This document shows positions 33,839 through 42,329 of a stretch of 64,000 bases of DNA, one piece after another. The first letter of the stretch is position 1. Each line of letters starts with the position of its first letter. The notes beneath the pieces are model-generated. The model ran no database searches and was not told the origin of the DNA. It saw nothing but the letters and a program-made list of their open reading frames with translations. Origin of the DNA: Paracoccus saliphilus (GTDB taxonomy: Bacteria > Pseudomonadota > Alphaproteobacteria > Rhodobacterales > Rhodobacteraceae); NCBI GenBank assembly GCA_003255745.1, contig QKYL01000212.1:1-64000 (forward strand), given 5' to 3'. The position numbers and the translations under genes were made by a program.

Positions 33839-34654
33839 TCAGCGGGTTGCCAGCGAGGGCGGGCTTTTCCACGGAGGCGCGATGGTCGGGGCGCCGAAAT
33901 AGTAACCCTGCAGGCAGTCGATGCCGATATCGATCAGGAAGCTGGCATCCTCGGCCGTCTCGACCGACTCGGCCACGGTGAACATGTCGAAATGATGCGC
34001 GATGGACTGCAGTGCCCGCGTCAGCACCTGATTGTCAGGGTTGGCGGCGATCTGGCGGATGAACTGCCCGTCGATCTTGATCATGTCAAAGCAGAAATCG
34101 CGCAGGTAGCGGAACGAGGTATAGCCCGCGCCGAAATCGTCCAGCGCCAGGCTGATGCCATAGCCCTGAACCTCGGCCATGAAAGCCTGCACCTCATTGG
34201 GCATGCCCATGGCCGAACTTTCCGTGATCTCCAGGATCAGCCGTTCGCCCAGCATGGGGTCATCGGCGATGCCGCGGCGCAAGGTGCCGATCCATTCGGG
34301 ATAGAGGATCGAACGCGCCGACATGTTGATCGACAGGCGCAGGGCAGGGTCCTCGGCCAGTGTCTGCAGGCCAAGCGACAGGGACAGGCAGTCGATCCTG
34401 CGGCCCAGTTCGGTGGTTTCGGCCTGCGGCATGAAATCGCGCAGCGGCACCAACCGGCCGCTGTCGTCGATGATGCGGATCAGCCCTTCATAGAAGGCGG
34501 GCGCCTTGGTGCGCTGCGATTGCACGATGGGTTGAAAGGCCAGCACGGCACTGGCCTTGTCCACCGCATGGGCCACGGCGCTCAGCGTGATCCGGTCCTG
34601 GTGGCGGATTGCATCTTCCAGTGGCGAACTGTTTTCCATGATTCTGTCGCTCAC
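33839..34654 (-). CDS. EAL-domain cyclic-di-GMP phosphodiesterase
   Basis: The 271-aa product is almost only an EAL domain, which hydrolyses cyclic di-GMP to pGpG. The signature is EGL (E56-L58) instead of EAL, a tolerated variant. The other catalytic residues are in place: N110 in INMSA, E142 in LEITES, D172-D173 in LDDFGAGYTSF, K193 in MIKIDG, E229 in AESVE and Q249 in LQGYYFG, so activity is likely. There is no membrane helix, GGDEF or sensor domain. The GTG at 34654 has GAGG ahead; the ATG at 34639 is an alternative. It is 139 bases downstream of the phbA start side and transcribed in the same direction, from its own promoter. Confidence 0.92.
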   Translation of the reverse strand: MSDRIMENSSPLEDAIRHQDRITLSAVAHAVDKASAVLAFQPIVQSQRTKAPAFYEGLIRIIDDSGRLVPLRDFMPQAETTELGRRIDCLSLSLGLQTLAEDPALRLSINMSARSILYPEWIGTLRRGIADDPMLGERLILEITESSAMGMPNEVQAFMAEVQGYGISLALDDFGAGYTSFRYLRDFCFDMIKIDGQFIRQIAANPDNQVLTRALQSIAHHFDMFTVAESVETAEDASFLIDIGIDCLQGYYFGAPTIAPPWKSPPSLATR

Positions 34655-34740
34655 GGCGGCCTCATCTTCTCGGGTCTGCTTGCAGTGTGCCCACCATGAC
34701 TTATTCCGCGGTGAATCGTCAGAGGTTTCGCAACTTAGGG

Positions 34741-35304
34741 TTAATTCTCGGCGGCGTTATCGGCCTTCAGTTGCATGACCAGGGTCTTGGCCGCATCCGA
34801 ATCCCATTCCGCATCGCCCAGGTATCGCGCCACCTCACGGCCCTCGCGGTCAATAAGGACCGTGACCGGCAAACCCACCACGCCCATGTCGCGGGCCAGC
34901 TGCTGACGCGGGTCCAGAAGGACGGGCAAGTTCGTCACCCCCACCTCCTTGAAAAAAGCGTCAATCCGGTCAGGGGCATTGCGGCCCGTGGCGATGGTAA
35001 CAACCTGGAAATCATCTCCGCCCAGTTCGGCTTGAAGCCGGTCCAACGCGGGCATCTCTTCGCGGCAGGGGGCGCACCAGGTGGCCCAGAAGTTCAGGGC
35101 CACGACCTTGCCCTGCCAGTCCGCCAGGCTATGCGTGCCCCCCTGGGGGTCGGTAAATTCGGTCGTGCTGACCGGGACCGGTTCCTCGGCCACGACTAGC
35201 TTGGCAAGGCCGCCGGCACGCGCGGCCTGCCAGTCGGGGCCTGCGGCGAAGGCGGTGTTTGCACCGAAAACAAGGGCCGTATAAAGCAGGGCGGAACGCA
35301 GCAT
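34741..35304 (-). CDS. TlpA-like periplasmic thiol:disulfide reductase
   Basis: The 187-aa product has a signal peptide (LLYTALVFGANTAFA) and a thioredoxin fold with active site WCAPC (C77, C80) in ALNFWATWCAPCREEMPAL and the cis-proline in VVGLPVTVLIDREG. TlpA-type proteins keep periplasmic cysteines reduced, for instance in copper delivery and cytochrome assembly. The gene is divergent from argH with only 22 bases between start codons, so each promoter must lie inside the neighbour's coding region or overlap. This pairing is known in related bacteria. Confidence 0.9.
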   Translation of the reverse strand: MLRSALLYTALVFGANTAFAAGPDWQAARAGGLAKLVVAEEPVPVSTTEFTDPQGGTHSLADWQGKVVALNFWATWCAPCREEMPALDRLQAELGGDDFQVVTIATGRNAPDRIDAFFKEVGVTNLPVLLDPRQQLARDMGVVGLPVTVLIDREGREVARYLGDAEWDSDAAKTLVMQLKADNAAEN

Positions 35305-35326
35305 GTGACCTCCGAGGGACTGACAG

Positions 35327-36733
35327 ATGACCGACCGGCCCGACAGCAAAGACGCCGCCAACAGCATGTGGGGCGGGCGCTTCGCCGCGGGTCCTGACTC
35401 GATCATGGAGGCGATCAACGCCTCGATCGGGTTCGACCAACGGCTCTACGCCCAGGACATCCGGGGCAGCCGGGCCCATGCGGCGATGCTGGCCGCACAA
35501 GGCATCATCAGCGATAACGATGCAAAGGCCATCGGGGAAGGCCTGCTCACCGTCTTGTCAGAGATCGAGGCCGGCAATTTTCCCTTCCGCACCGCGCTGG
35601 AGGACATCCACATGAACGTGGAAGCCCGCCTGAAGGAGGTGATCGGAGAGCCCGCAGGCCGCCTGCACACGGGAAGATCCAGGAACGACCAGGTGGCGAC
35701 CGACTTTCGGCTTTGGGTGCGCGACCAGTGCGACGCGGCCATTCAAGGGCTGACGGCGCTGATCCGCGCGGCTTTGTCGCAGGCCGAGGCGGGGGCCGAC
35801 TGGGTCATGCCGGGCTTTACCCACCTGCAGACCGCGCAGCCGGTCACCTGGGGCCACCACATGATGGCCTATGTCGAGATGTTCGGGCGCGACCTGTCGC
35901 GGTTCCAGGATGCCCGCGAGCGGATGAACGAATCGCCCTTGGGGGCAGCGGCGCTGGCCGGGACGGGCTATCCCATCGACCGGCACATGACGGCCGCGGC
36001 GCTTGGCTTCGACGCGCCCATGGCCAACAGCCTGGACGCCGTCAGCGACCGCGACTTTGCGCTGGAATTCTTGTCCTCCGCCACGATCTGCGCCGTGCAC
36101 CTGTCGCGCCTGGCCGAAGAGCTGGTGATCTGGTCCTCGGCCCAGTTCCGCTTTGTGTCGATGTCGGACAAGTGGTCCACCGGATCGTCGATCATGCCGC
36201 AAAAGCGCAACCCAGACGCGGCCGAGTTGATCCGTGCCAAGATCGGGCGCATCCTGGGTGCGACGGTCGCGCTGTTCACGGTGATGAAGGGCCTGCCCTT
36301 GGCCTATTCCAAGGACATGCAGGAAGACAAGGAACAGGTCTTCGACGCGGCTGACAGCCTGATGCTGGCCCTGGCCGCGATGACCGGCATGCTGTCGGAC
36401 CTGACCGCCAACCGCGACCGGCTGGAGGCCGCGGCCAGCAGCGGATTTTCCACCGCAACCGATCTGGCCGACTGGCTGGTGCGCGAACTGGGCCTGCCGT
36501 TCCGCGACGCCCATCACGTCACGGGTTCGCTTGTGGGGTTGGCCGAGGGGCGGGGTGTCGATCTGCCCGACCTGACCTTGGCCGACATGCAATCGGTGCA
36601 TGGTCAGATCACGCAGGATGTGTTCAATGTGCTGGGCGTGCACAATTCCGTCGCCTCGCGCCAAAGCTATGGCGGCACGGCGCCCGCGCAGGTGCGCGCG
36701 CAGATCGCCCGCTGGAAGGAGAAACTGGCATGA
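35327..36733 (+). CDS. argH: Argininosuccinate lyase
   Basis: ArgH splits argininosuccinate to arginine and fumarate, the last arginine step. The 468-aa enzyme has the superfamily signatures: [11 protein letters not shown] at the start, [50 protein letters not shown] and the catalytic flexible loop [15 protein letters not shown]. The ATG at 35327 has GAGGG 9 bases upstream. It overlaps the following small lipoprotein gene by 4 bases and lies in one run with lysA, joining arginine and lysine synthesis. Confidence 0.97.
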   Translation: MTDRPDSKDAANSMWGGRFAAGPDSIMEAINASIGFDQRLYAQDIRGSRAHAAMLAAQGIISDNDAKAIGEGLLTVLSEIEAGNFPFRTALEDIHMNVEARLKEVIGEPAGRLHTGRSRNDQVATDFRLWVRDQCDAAIQGLTALIRAALSQAEAGADWVMPGFTHLQTAQPVTWGHHMMAYVEMFGRDLSRFQDARERMNESPLGAAALAGTGYPIDRHMTAAALGFDAPMANSLDAVSDRDFALEFLSSATICAVHLSRLAEELVIWSSAQFRFVSMSDKWSTGSSIMPQKRNPDAAELIRAKIGRILGATVALFTVMKGLPLAYSKDMQEDKEQVFDAADSLMLALAAMTGMLSDLTANRDRLEAAASSGFSTATDLADWLVRELGLPFRDAHHVTGSLVGLAEGRGVDLPDLTLADMQSVHGQITQDVFNVLGVHNSVASRQSYGGTAPAQVRAQIARWKEKLA

Positions 36734-36891
36734 TCCGTCTGTCCCTCTTGGCCGTGCTGGCCCCCGTTCTGGTGCTGGCCGCCTGCGGCGTCGACGGCGC
36801 CCCCAAGCGGCCTGTCGAAAAGCCGCTGCAGCAGCAGATGGGCGTTTCGGTCGGCGGTGACGCGCGGATCGGCGTGTCGGCCCGGCTCTAG
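36730..36891 (+). CDS. Small LptM/LppL-like lipoprotein
   Basis: A 53-aa ORF fitted exactly between argH and lysA: its ATG overlaps the argH stop (ATGA) and its TAG is immediately followed by the lysA ATG. The leader is a lipoprotein signal ([18 protein letters not shown]) with lipobox LAAC (C19), followed by [13 protein letters not shown], a Pro/Lys-rich stretch. Small lipoproteins with CG-x-x-G-P just upstream of lysA or dapF are known as LppL/YifL; YifL (LptM) helps assemble the LptD lipopolysaccharide translocon. The identity here rests on position and the C-G-x-x-G motif, so it is an inference. Confidence 0.75.
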   Translation: MIRLSLLAVLAPVLVLAACGVDGAPKRPVEKPLQQQMGVSVGGDARIGVSARL

Positions 36892-38157
36892 ATGGACCAT
36901 TTCCTGTACAAGAACGGCGCCCTGCACGCCGAGGATGTGCCGCTGTCCTGCATCGCGGCCCAGGTCGGCACGCCGGTCTATGTCTATTCCGCGGCCACAT
37001 TGACGCGCCATTTCGGCCTGTTCCGCCAAGCGCTGGACTGGACCGATCACCTGGTCTGCTTTGCGGTCAAGTCGAACAGCAACCTGGCCGTGCTGAAGCT
37101 GATGGGCGACCTGGGCGCGGGCATGGACGTCGTGTCGGCCGGAGAATACCTGCGCGCCAAGGCCGCTGGGGTGCCGGGTGACCGGATCGTCTTTTCGGGC
37201 GTGGGCAAGACCTTGGCCGAGATGCGTCTGGCGATCGAAGGCGGCATCCGTCAGTTCAACATCGAGAGCGAGCCCGAGATGCGGGCCCTGTCGCAGCTGG
37301 CCGCCAGCATGGGCGCGACGGTGCCCGTGGCCATCCGCGTGAACCCGGACGTGGACGCCAAGACGCATGAGAAGATCGCCACTGGCAAGTCCGAGAACAA
37401 GTTCGGCATCCCCATTTCCCGCGCCATCGAGGTCTATGCCGAGGCGGCCCGCCTGCCGGGCCTGGAGGTCGTGGGCGTGGACGTCCACATCGGCAGCCAG
37501 CTGACCGACCTTGCGCCCTTTCGCGCCGCCTATCGGAAGGTGGCCGAACTGACGGGGGCGCTGCGTGCCGAGGGGCACCAGATCACGCGCCTGGATCTGG
37601 GCGGCGGCCTGGGCATCCCGTATCGCCGCGACAACAACGCGCCGCCGCTGCCCATCGAATACGGCCAGGTTATCCGCGAGGCCGTCGGCCATCTGGACTG
37701 CGAGATCGAGATCGAGCCGGGACGCAACATTGTCGGCAATGCCGGCGTGCTGCTGGCCGAGGTCATCTATGTCAAGCAGGGCGAGGATCGCGACTTCCTG
37801 ATCGTGGACGCGGCGATGAACGACCTGCTGCGCCCGGCTATGTACGGGGCACATCACGACATCGTGCCGGTGATCGAGCCGGGCCTGGGGGCGGCGGTTC
37901 ATCCCTATGACGTCGTGGGGCCGGTCTGCGAATCGGGGGACACCTTCCAGAAAGCCGCGCAACTGCCGCAGATGGAGGCGGGCGGGCTGATCGCCTTCCG
38001 CTCGGCCGGGGCGTACGGGGCCGTGATGGCGTCCGAGTACAATTCGCGGCCGCTGGTCCCCGAGGTGCTGGTGCAGGGCGATCACTTCGCCGTCATCCGG
38101 GCGCGACCGACGTTTGACGAAATGCTGGCCCGGGATAGCATCCCGCCATGGCTTTGA
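36892..38157 (+). CDS. lysA: Diaminopimelate decarboxylase
   Basis: LysA decarboxylates meso-diaminopimelate to lysine. The 421-aa PLP enzyme belongs to the alanine-racemase fold group: the cofactor lysine K60 in CFAVKSNSNLAVL, the glycine-rich loop LGGGLGIPY, the EPGRNIVGNAG segment and the cysteine/aromatic ending region GPVCESGDTF and GAYGAVMASEYNSRPL. It starts on the base after the small lipoprotein stop and its end overlaps the DUF4175 gene by 10 bases. Confidence 0.96.
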   Translation: MDHFLYKNGALHAEDVPLSCIAAQVGTPVYVYSAATLTRHFGLFRQALDWTDHLVCFAVKSNSNLAVLKLMGDLGAGMDVVSAGEYLRAKAAGVPGDRIVFSGVGKTLAEMRLAIEGGIRQFNIESEPEMRALSQLAASMGATVPVAIRVNPDVDAKTHEKIATGKSENKFGIPISRAIEVYAEAARLPGLEVVGVDVHIGSQLTDLAPFRAAYRKVAELTGALRAEGHQITRLDLGGGLGIPYRRDNNAPPLPIEYGQVIREAVGHLDCEIEIEPGRNIVGNAGVLLAEVIYVKQGEDRDFLIVDAAMNDLLRPAMYGAHHDIVPVIEPGLGAAVHPYDVVGPVCESGDTFQKAAQLPQMEAGGLIAFRSAGAYGAVMASEYNSRPLVPEVLVQGDHFAVIRARPTFDEMLARDSIPPWL

Positions 38158-40715
38158 TCGGGCGTCAGGATCTGACCGACAGGCCGGGGGCCTTCCACCC
38201 CCGGACGCCCGACGACATTTTCACCGCGACCCACCGTCCTGTTGCCCGCGCCCTGCGCCTGACCCGGTGGGGCATGGCATGGGAACGTGGCGCGCGGGCC
38301 TTCTGGCCCCTGACCACGCTTCTGGCCTGCGGCTTTGCCGCGCTGGCCCTAGGGCTGGTCGCCGCGTTGCCGGACCCGGTCCTGCCCTGGCTGACCGGGC
38401 TGTGGCTGCTGGCGGTGGTGGCTGCGGCAATCCTGGGCGGCCTGCGGTTTCGCCGCGTCCGCCCGGCGGAGGCGCTGGACCGTCTGGACCGCACCTTGCC
38501 GGGCCGCCCGCTGAGCGCGCTGTCGGATCGCCCTGCCATCGGCGGAGGGGGCGCCCTGTGGCAGGCGCATCTGGCGCAGATGCAGGCGGCAGCGATGGCC
38601 GCGCGGGCGGTGCCACCCGACGCCGACCTGGCGAGGCGCGATCCCTATGCCCTGCGTCTGGCGGGGGCGCTGGCCTTGGCGATGGCGCTGATCTTTGGCG
38701 GCGCCGGGCAGATGGGGCAGGGGATCTCGGCCATCGCCGCCACGATGACCGCGCCCGCGACGGGGCCGGTCGCGCCCGGCGGGCCGGCCTGGGAAGGCTG
38801 GGCCGAACCGCCCGCCTATACCCGCCGCCCGACGATCTATCTGAACGCCCTGGCCGAGGACGAGGCGCTGGCCCTGCCCAAGGGGACCGAGGTCAGCTTT
38901 CGCCTGTACGGGGGTGGTGCTTCGGTGGCCCAGAACATCGGCCCTGCGCTTCAGGACGACGCAACCGCGCCGGCCTTTCGCGCCGAGCAGTCGGGCGTGA
39001 TCGAGGTGGCGGAGCGCCGTTTCAACGTTACGGTTTTGCCTGACGCGGCGCCGATCATCCGCGCCGGCGCCGCGCCGGTCCGACGCGCGGACGGCCGGAT
39101 GATCCAGGATTATCAGGCCAGCGACGATCACGGCGTGGCAGAAGCAGAGGCGCTGATCAAGCTGGATCTGCCCGCCGTGGACCGCCGCTTTGGCCTGACC
39201 GTGGCGCCCGAGCCGCGCCAGGACATCGAACTGGCGCTGACCCTGCCGCGCGGTGACCGGCAAGCGGTGCAGGGCCAGCTGGTCGAGGACCTGTCCCGCC
39301 ATCCTTGGGCAAACCTGCCCGTGCGCGTGACCTTGCGTGCCTTGGACGGGATCGCGCAGGTCGGAACCTCCGACCCGATGGCGGTCACCCTGCCGGGACG
39401 CCGCTTCTTCAACCCTCTGGCTGCGGCTTTGATCGAGCTGCGCCGCGACCTGCTGTGGTCGCGCGCCAATGCCGGCCGCAGCGCCGAAATCCTGCGGGCT
39501 GTCACCTGGCAACCCGAAGGTTTTGTCGAGGATGATCTTTACGCCGAGTTGCGCGGTTCCGTCCGCTTGCTGGAGGGCGATGGCTTTACCGTCGAGGCCC
39601 GTGACCGGCTGGCCGAGGCGCTGTGGGCGGCAGCCGTTCAGCTGGAGGATGGCGGCTTGGCGGATGCGCTTGAACGGATGAAGCAGGCGCAGGAAAAGCT
39701 GTCCGAGGCGATCCGCAACGGCGCCTCGCCCGATGAGATCCAGCGCCTGATGGACGAACTGCGCGAGGCCACCGACGCCTATACCCAGATGCTGGCCGAG
39801 CAGAGCGAAAGTCAGGATCAGGCCGACAGCCCCGATCGCGGCCAACAGGGCCAGCAGATCACCGGCGACCAGATCCAGCAGATGATGGACGAGATCCAGC
39901 GCCTGATGAACGAGGGCCGCATGGCCGAGGCCCAGGAGCTGCTGGAGCAGTTCAACCGCATGATGGAAAACCTTCAGGTCCAGCAGCAGCAGGGTCAAGG
40001 ACAGGGCCAGGAAGGACAGCAGGGCGACCAGCCCATGAACCGCCTGGCCGACACGCTGCGCGAGCAGCAGCGTCTGTCGGACGAAGCGTTCCGCGACATG
40101 CAGCGCCAGTTCGGACAGGGACAGCAGCCGAGCGAGGGAGAGGGCCAGGAAGGCGGCGAAAGCCTGGCCGACCGCCAGCAGGCGCTGCGCGAGGAGCTGG
40201 GCCAGCAGCAGGGGCTGATGCCGGGACAGGGTTCGGCCCAGGGCGACGAGGCGCGGCGCCAGCTGGACGAGGCCGGCCGCGCCATGGAGGAGGCCGAGCG
40301 CGCACTGCGCGAGGGCGACACCGGCCAAGCCCTGCAGAACCAGGCCGATGCGATCGAGTCGATGCGGGACGGAATGCGCACGCTGGGCGACATGCTGGCG
40401 CAGCAGGGCCAGCAGGGGCAGCAGGGCGAACAGGGGCAGGAAGGCCAGCAGGGCCAGCAGCCCGGCGGGCAGCCGGGGGACAGTGCGCAGGGACAAAGCC
40501 AGATGCCTTATGATGGCCGGCCGGTTCTGGACCCGCTTGGCCGGCAGCGTCCAGGCAACGGCAATGTCATCACCAGCGGCGACCCTCTGGCCGAGGGGTT
40601 GGACCCGGCGCGTCGCGCCCGCGACCTGCTGGACGAGATCCGTCGGCGCAGCGGCGAACGCGACCGCCCTCAGGAAGAGCGCGATTACCTGGGTCGCCTT
40701 TTGGACCGGTTCTGA
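38148..40715 (+). CDS. DUF4175 (TIGR02302-type) membrane protein with Gln-rich C-terminus
   Basis: The 855-aa protein has two membrane helices near the N-terminus (about residues 52-72 and 78-99) and a third at about 172-190, then a periplasmic part with beta-rich modules (PAYTRRPTIYLNALAEDE, VIEVAERRFNVTVLPDAAP, ADGRMIQDYQASDDHGVAEAEA). The last 300 residues are a predicted long coiled coil with many Gln, Glu and Met, including a nearly pure Gly/Gln block at about residues 750-784. The domain order matches the alphaproteobacterial DUF4175 family, of unknown function. Its placement after lysA and before ftsEX suggests a cell-envelope role, but that is a guess. Confidence 0.85.
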   Translation: MALIGRQDLTDRPGAFHPRTPDDIFTATHRPVARALRLTRWGMAWERGARAFWPLTTLLACGFAALALGLVAALPDPVLPWLTGLWLLAVVAAAILGGLRFRRVRPAEALDRLDRTLPGRPLSALSDRPAIGGGGALWQAHLAQMQAAAMAARAVPPDADLARRDPYALRLAGALALAMALIFGGAGQMGQGISAIAATMTAPATGPVAPGGPAWEGWAEPPAYTRRPTIYLNALAEDEALALPKGTEVSFRLYGGGASVAQNIGPALQDDATAPAFRAEQSGVIEVAERRFNVTVLPDAAPIIRAGAAPVRRADGRMIQDYQASDDHGVAEAEALIKLDLPAVDRRFGLTVAPEPRQDIELALTLPRGDRQAVQGQLVEDLSRHPWANLPVRVTLRALDGIAQVGTSDPMAVTLPGRRFFNPLAAALIELRRDLLWSRANAGRSAEILRAVTWQPEGFVEDDLYAELRGSVRLLEGDGFTVEARDRLAEALWAAAVQLEDGGLADALERMKQAQEKLSEAIRNGASPDEIQRLMDELREATDAYTQMLAEQSESQDQADSPDRGQQGQQITGDQIQQMMDEIQRLMNEGRMAEAQELLEQFNRMMENLQVQQQQGQGQGQEGQQGDQPMNRLADTLREQQRLSDEAFRDMQRQFGQGQQPSEGEGQEGGESLADRQQALREELGQQQGLMPGQGSAQGDEARRQLDEAGRAMEEAERALREGDTGQALQNQADAIESMRDGMRTLGDMLAQQGQQGQQGEQGQEGQQGQQPGGQPGDSAQGQSQMPYDGRPVLDPLGRQRPGNGNVITSGDPLAEGLDPARRARDLLDEIRRRSGERDRPQEERDYLGRLLDRF

Positions 40716-40718
40716 CGC

Positions 40719-41543
40719 TTAGTCCCGCAGACCGGAAATCAACTGGCCGAGCCAGTGCCGCGCGCGGTCCACGTCCTGGCGCCATTCGTTCAGTGGCCCG
40801 GCCAACGGCCCGCCTCCGTCCTGCAGGCGTGGGGCCAGCAGGTAAAGCGCCAAAAGGATCGCCGCGGCCAGCACTGCCAGGCCAAAGCCTAGGCCATACC
40901 CTTTTCGCGAAGGGGCCGGAGAGGGGGCCGGCCGTGTCGCGGCCGGCGGCACGGGCCGCACCTGCTGAACCGGGGCGGGGCGCAGGGACAGGACGGCTGT
41001 CCCATCCGTGGGCGTGGCAGGGCGCAACGGTGCTGCCGCCACGGCCGCTGCCGTGGGGGCCTGCGGCTGCGGGTTGGTGGTGATTGCGCGGGTCGCGCCC
41101 GCCGGAAGGATCACCGTGGTGGCGGGCCACAGGCTGTCATCCTCGGGCGAGGGAGTATCCCGGAGAGAGGGGTCGTCCGAAGACGCGCTTTCACCCGTAT
41201 GGGGTGCCGGAGGATCGGCGGGGGGTGTCGCAGCCTCGGTTTCGCGCAGCCGGCGTTCGTGATCGACTTCCTCGCGCAGGATGTCCAGAACGTCGGGCGA
41301 CAGGCGCCGACGGGCCGGGGGCAGCGCGACCGTGCGTTCATCCTCGTCATTGCCCCCCTCGACCGGGCGCGGCAGGGTGTAGGATCCAAGGTCCAGCGGG
41401 GCTGCTGCCTTGGGCGGACGCTGCGCCCGCCAGACATGGGCGCATGCGCTGCATTCGACCTCGCGTCCGGCGGGGGGGATGGCCTCCTGCGGCACGACAT
41501 ATTCGGCGTCGCAGCCCGGACAGATCAACCTAATTTCAGCCAT
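40719..41543 (-). CDS. Zinc-ribbon membrane-anchored protein
   Basis: The 274-aa product begins with a zinc ribbon of the MJ0042/zinc_ribbon_5 kind: CPGCDAEYVVPQEAIPPAGREVECSACAHVW, described by two CxxC pairs about 22 residues apart. A long Pro/Ala/Thr-rich, probably disordered middle follows (about residues 40-210), then one membrane helix (about 214-237) and a short tail. The topology resembles the alphaproteobacterial family of zinc-ribbon proteins found next to ftsE. The function is not known. It is divergent from ftsE (111-base gap) and ends 3 bases from the end of the DUF4175 gene. Confidence 0.8.
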   Translation of the reverse strand: MAEIRLICPGCDAEYVVPQEAIPPAGREVECSACAHVWRAQRPPKAAAPLDLGSYTLPRPVEGGNDEDERTVALPPARRRLSPDVLDILREEVDHERRLRETEAATPPADPPAPHTGESASSDDPSLRDTPSPEDDSLWPATTVILPAGATRAITTNPQPQAPTAAAVAAAPLRPATPTDGTAVLSLRPAPVQQVRPVPPAATRPAPSPAPSRKGYGLGFGLAVLAAAILLALYLLAPRLQDGGGPLAGPLNEWRQDVDRARHWLGQLISGLRD

Positions 41544-41654
41544 GCCACCCTCGCAATCGTCTGTGGGCTGTTCTATCAAGCGCAGGTCCGGCTTCCAAGT
41601 CGCGCCGGGTGCAGGACCCGCGTCAGACGGGCCGTAACGGAAAAGAGGTGGCGC

Positions 41655-42329
41655 TTGATCGAGATGCGGGATGTCGGTTTCGGTTACCACGGAGGGGCCG
41701 AGTTGCTGTCGGGCATGACGCTGAGCCTGCAGCCGGGCATGTTCCATTTCCTGACAGGGCCGTCCGGTACGGGCAAGACGACGCTGCTGCGGCTGTGCTA
41801 TGCGGACCTGCTGCCCACGGCAGGGCAGATGACCGCCTTTGGCCAGGACATGCGTGGCCTGTCGCGCGACGGGATTTCCGACCTGCGCCGCCGCGTTGGC
41901 GTGGTCCATCAGGACCCCCAGTTCCTGGACCACATGCCGCTGGCTGAAAACGTCGCCCTGCCGCTGACGGTCGCCGGCGAGCCGGTGGACATGGACGCGT
42001 TGCGCGATCTTCTGGGCTGGGTGCAACTGACGCATCATTCGCGCGCACTGCCGCCCTCGCTGTCGGGGGGCGAACGGCAGCGGGCGGCCCTGGCACGGGC
42101 GGTGATCCTGTCGCCGGACCTGGTGCTGGCGGACGAGCCGACGGGGAACCTGGACTGGGACATGTCGATGCGGCTGATGCAATTGTTGATCGAGCTGAAC
42201 AAGTCAGGCAAGACCGTGCTGGTCGCCACCCATGACCTGAACCTGATCCGCGCCACCAAGGCGCAGGTGACTGCGCGGGTGCTGCGGATTTCGGGCGGCA
42301 GCCTGCAACTGGCGGGGGCGGACCTGTGA
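41655..42329 (+). CDS. ftsE: Cell division ATP-binding protein FtsE
   Basis: FtsE with FtsX forms an ABC-type complex at the septum that controls murein hydrolases rather than transport. The 224-aa ATPase has Walker A GPSGTGKT (residues 35-42), signature LSGGERQRAALARAV, Walker B LVLADEPTGNLD and the switch histidine in LVATHDLNLI. The start is a TTG at 41655 with AGAGG 6 bases upstream, which gives the family-like opening IEMRDVGFGY; an ATG at 41664 lacks a suitable site. Its stop shares a base with the ftsX start. Confidence 0.94.
   Translation: MIEMRDVGFGYHGGAELLSGMTLSLQPGMFHFLTGPSGTGKTTLLRLCYADLLPTAGQMTAFGQDMRGLSRDGISDLRRRVGVVHQDPQFLDHMPLAENVALPLTVAGEPVDMDALRDLLGWVQLTHHSRALPPSLSGGERQRAALARAVILSPDLVLADEPTGNLDWDMSMRLMQLLIELNKSGKTVLVATHDLNLIRATKAQVTARVLRISGGSLQLAGADL

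Noticed and set aside
38349..40496. Minus-strand open frame of 715 codons opposite the DUF4175 gene
   Set aside because: Leucine-rich translation arises from the antisense of Gln and Glu codons in the coiled coil.
40400..40500. Tandem DNA repeat or CRISPR-like array in the Gly/Gln block
   Set aside because: The periodicity is 6-9 bases of codons for Gln and Gly inside an intact frame, not repeat-spacer units.
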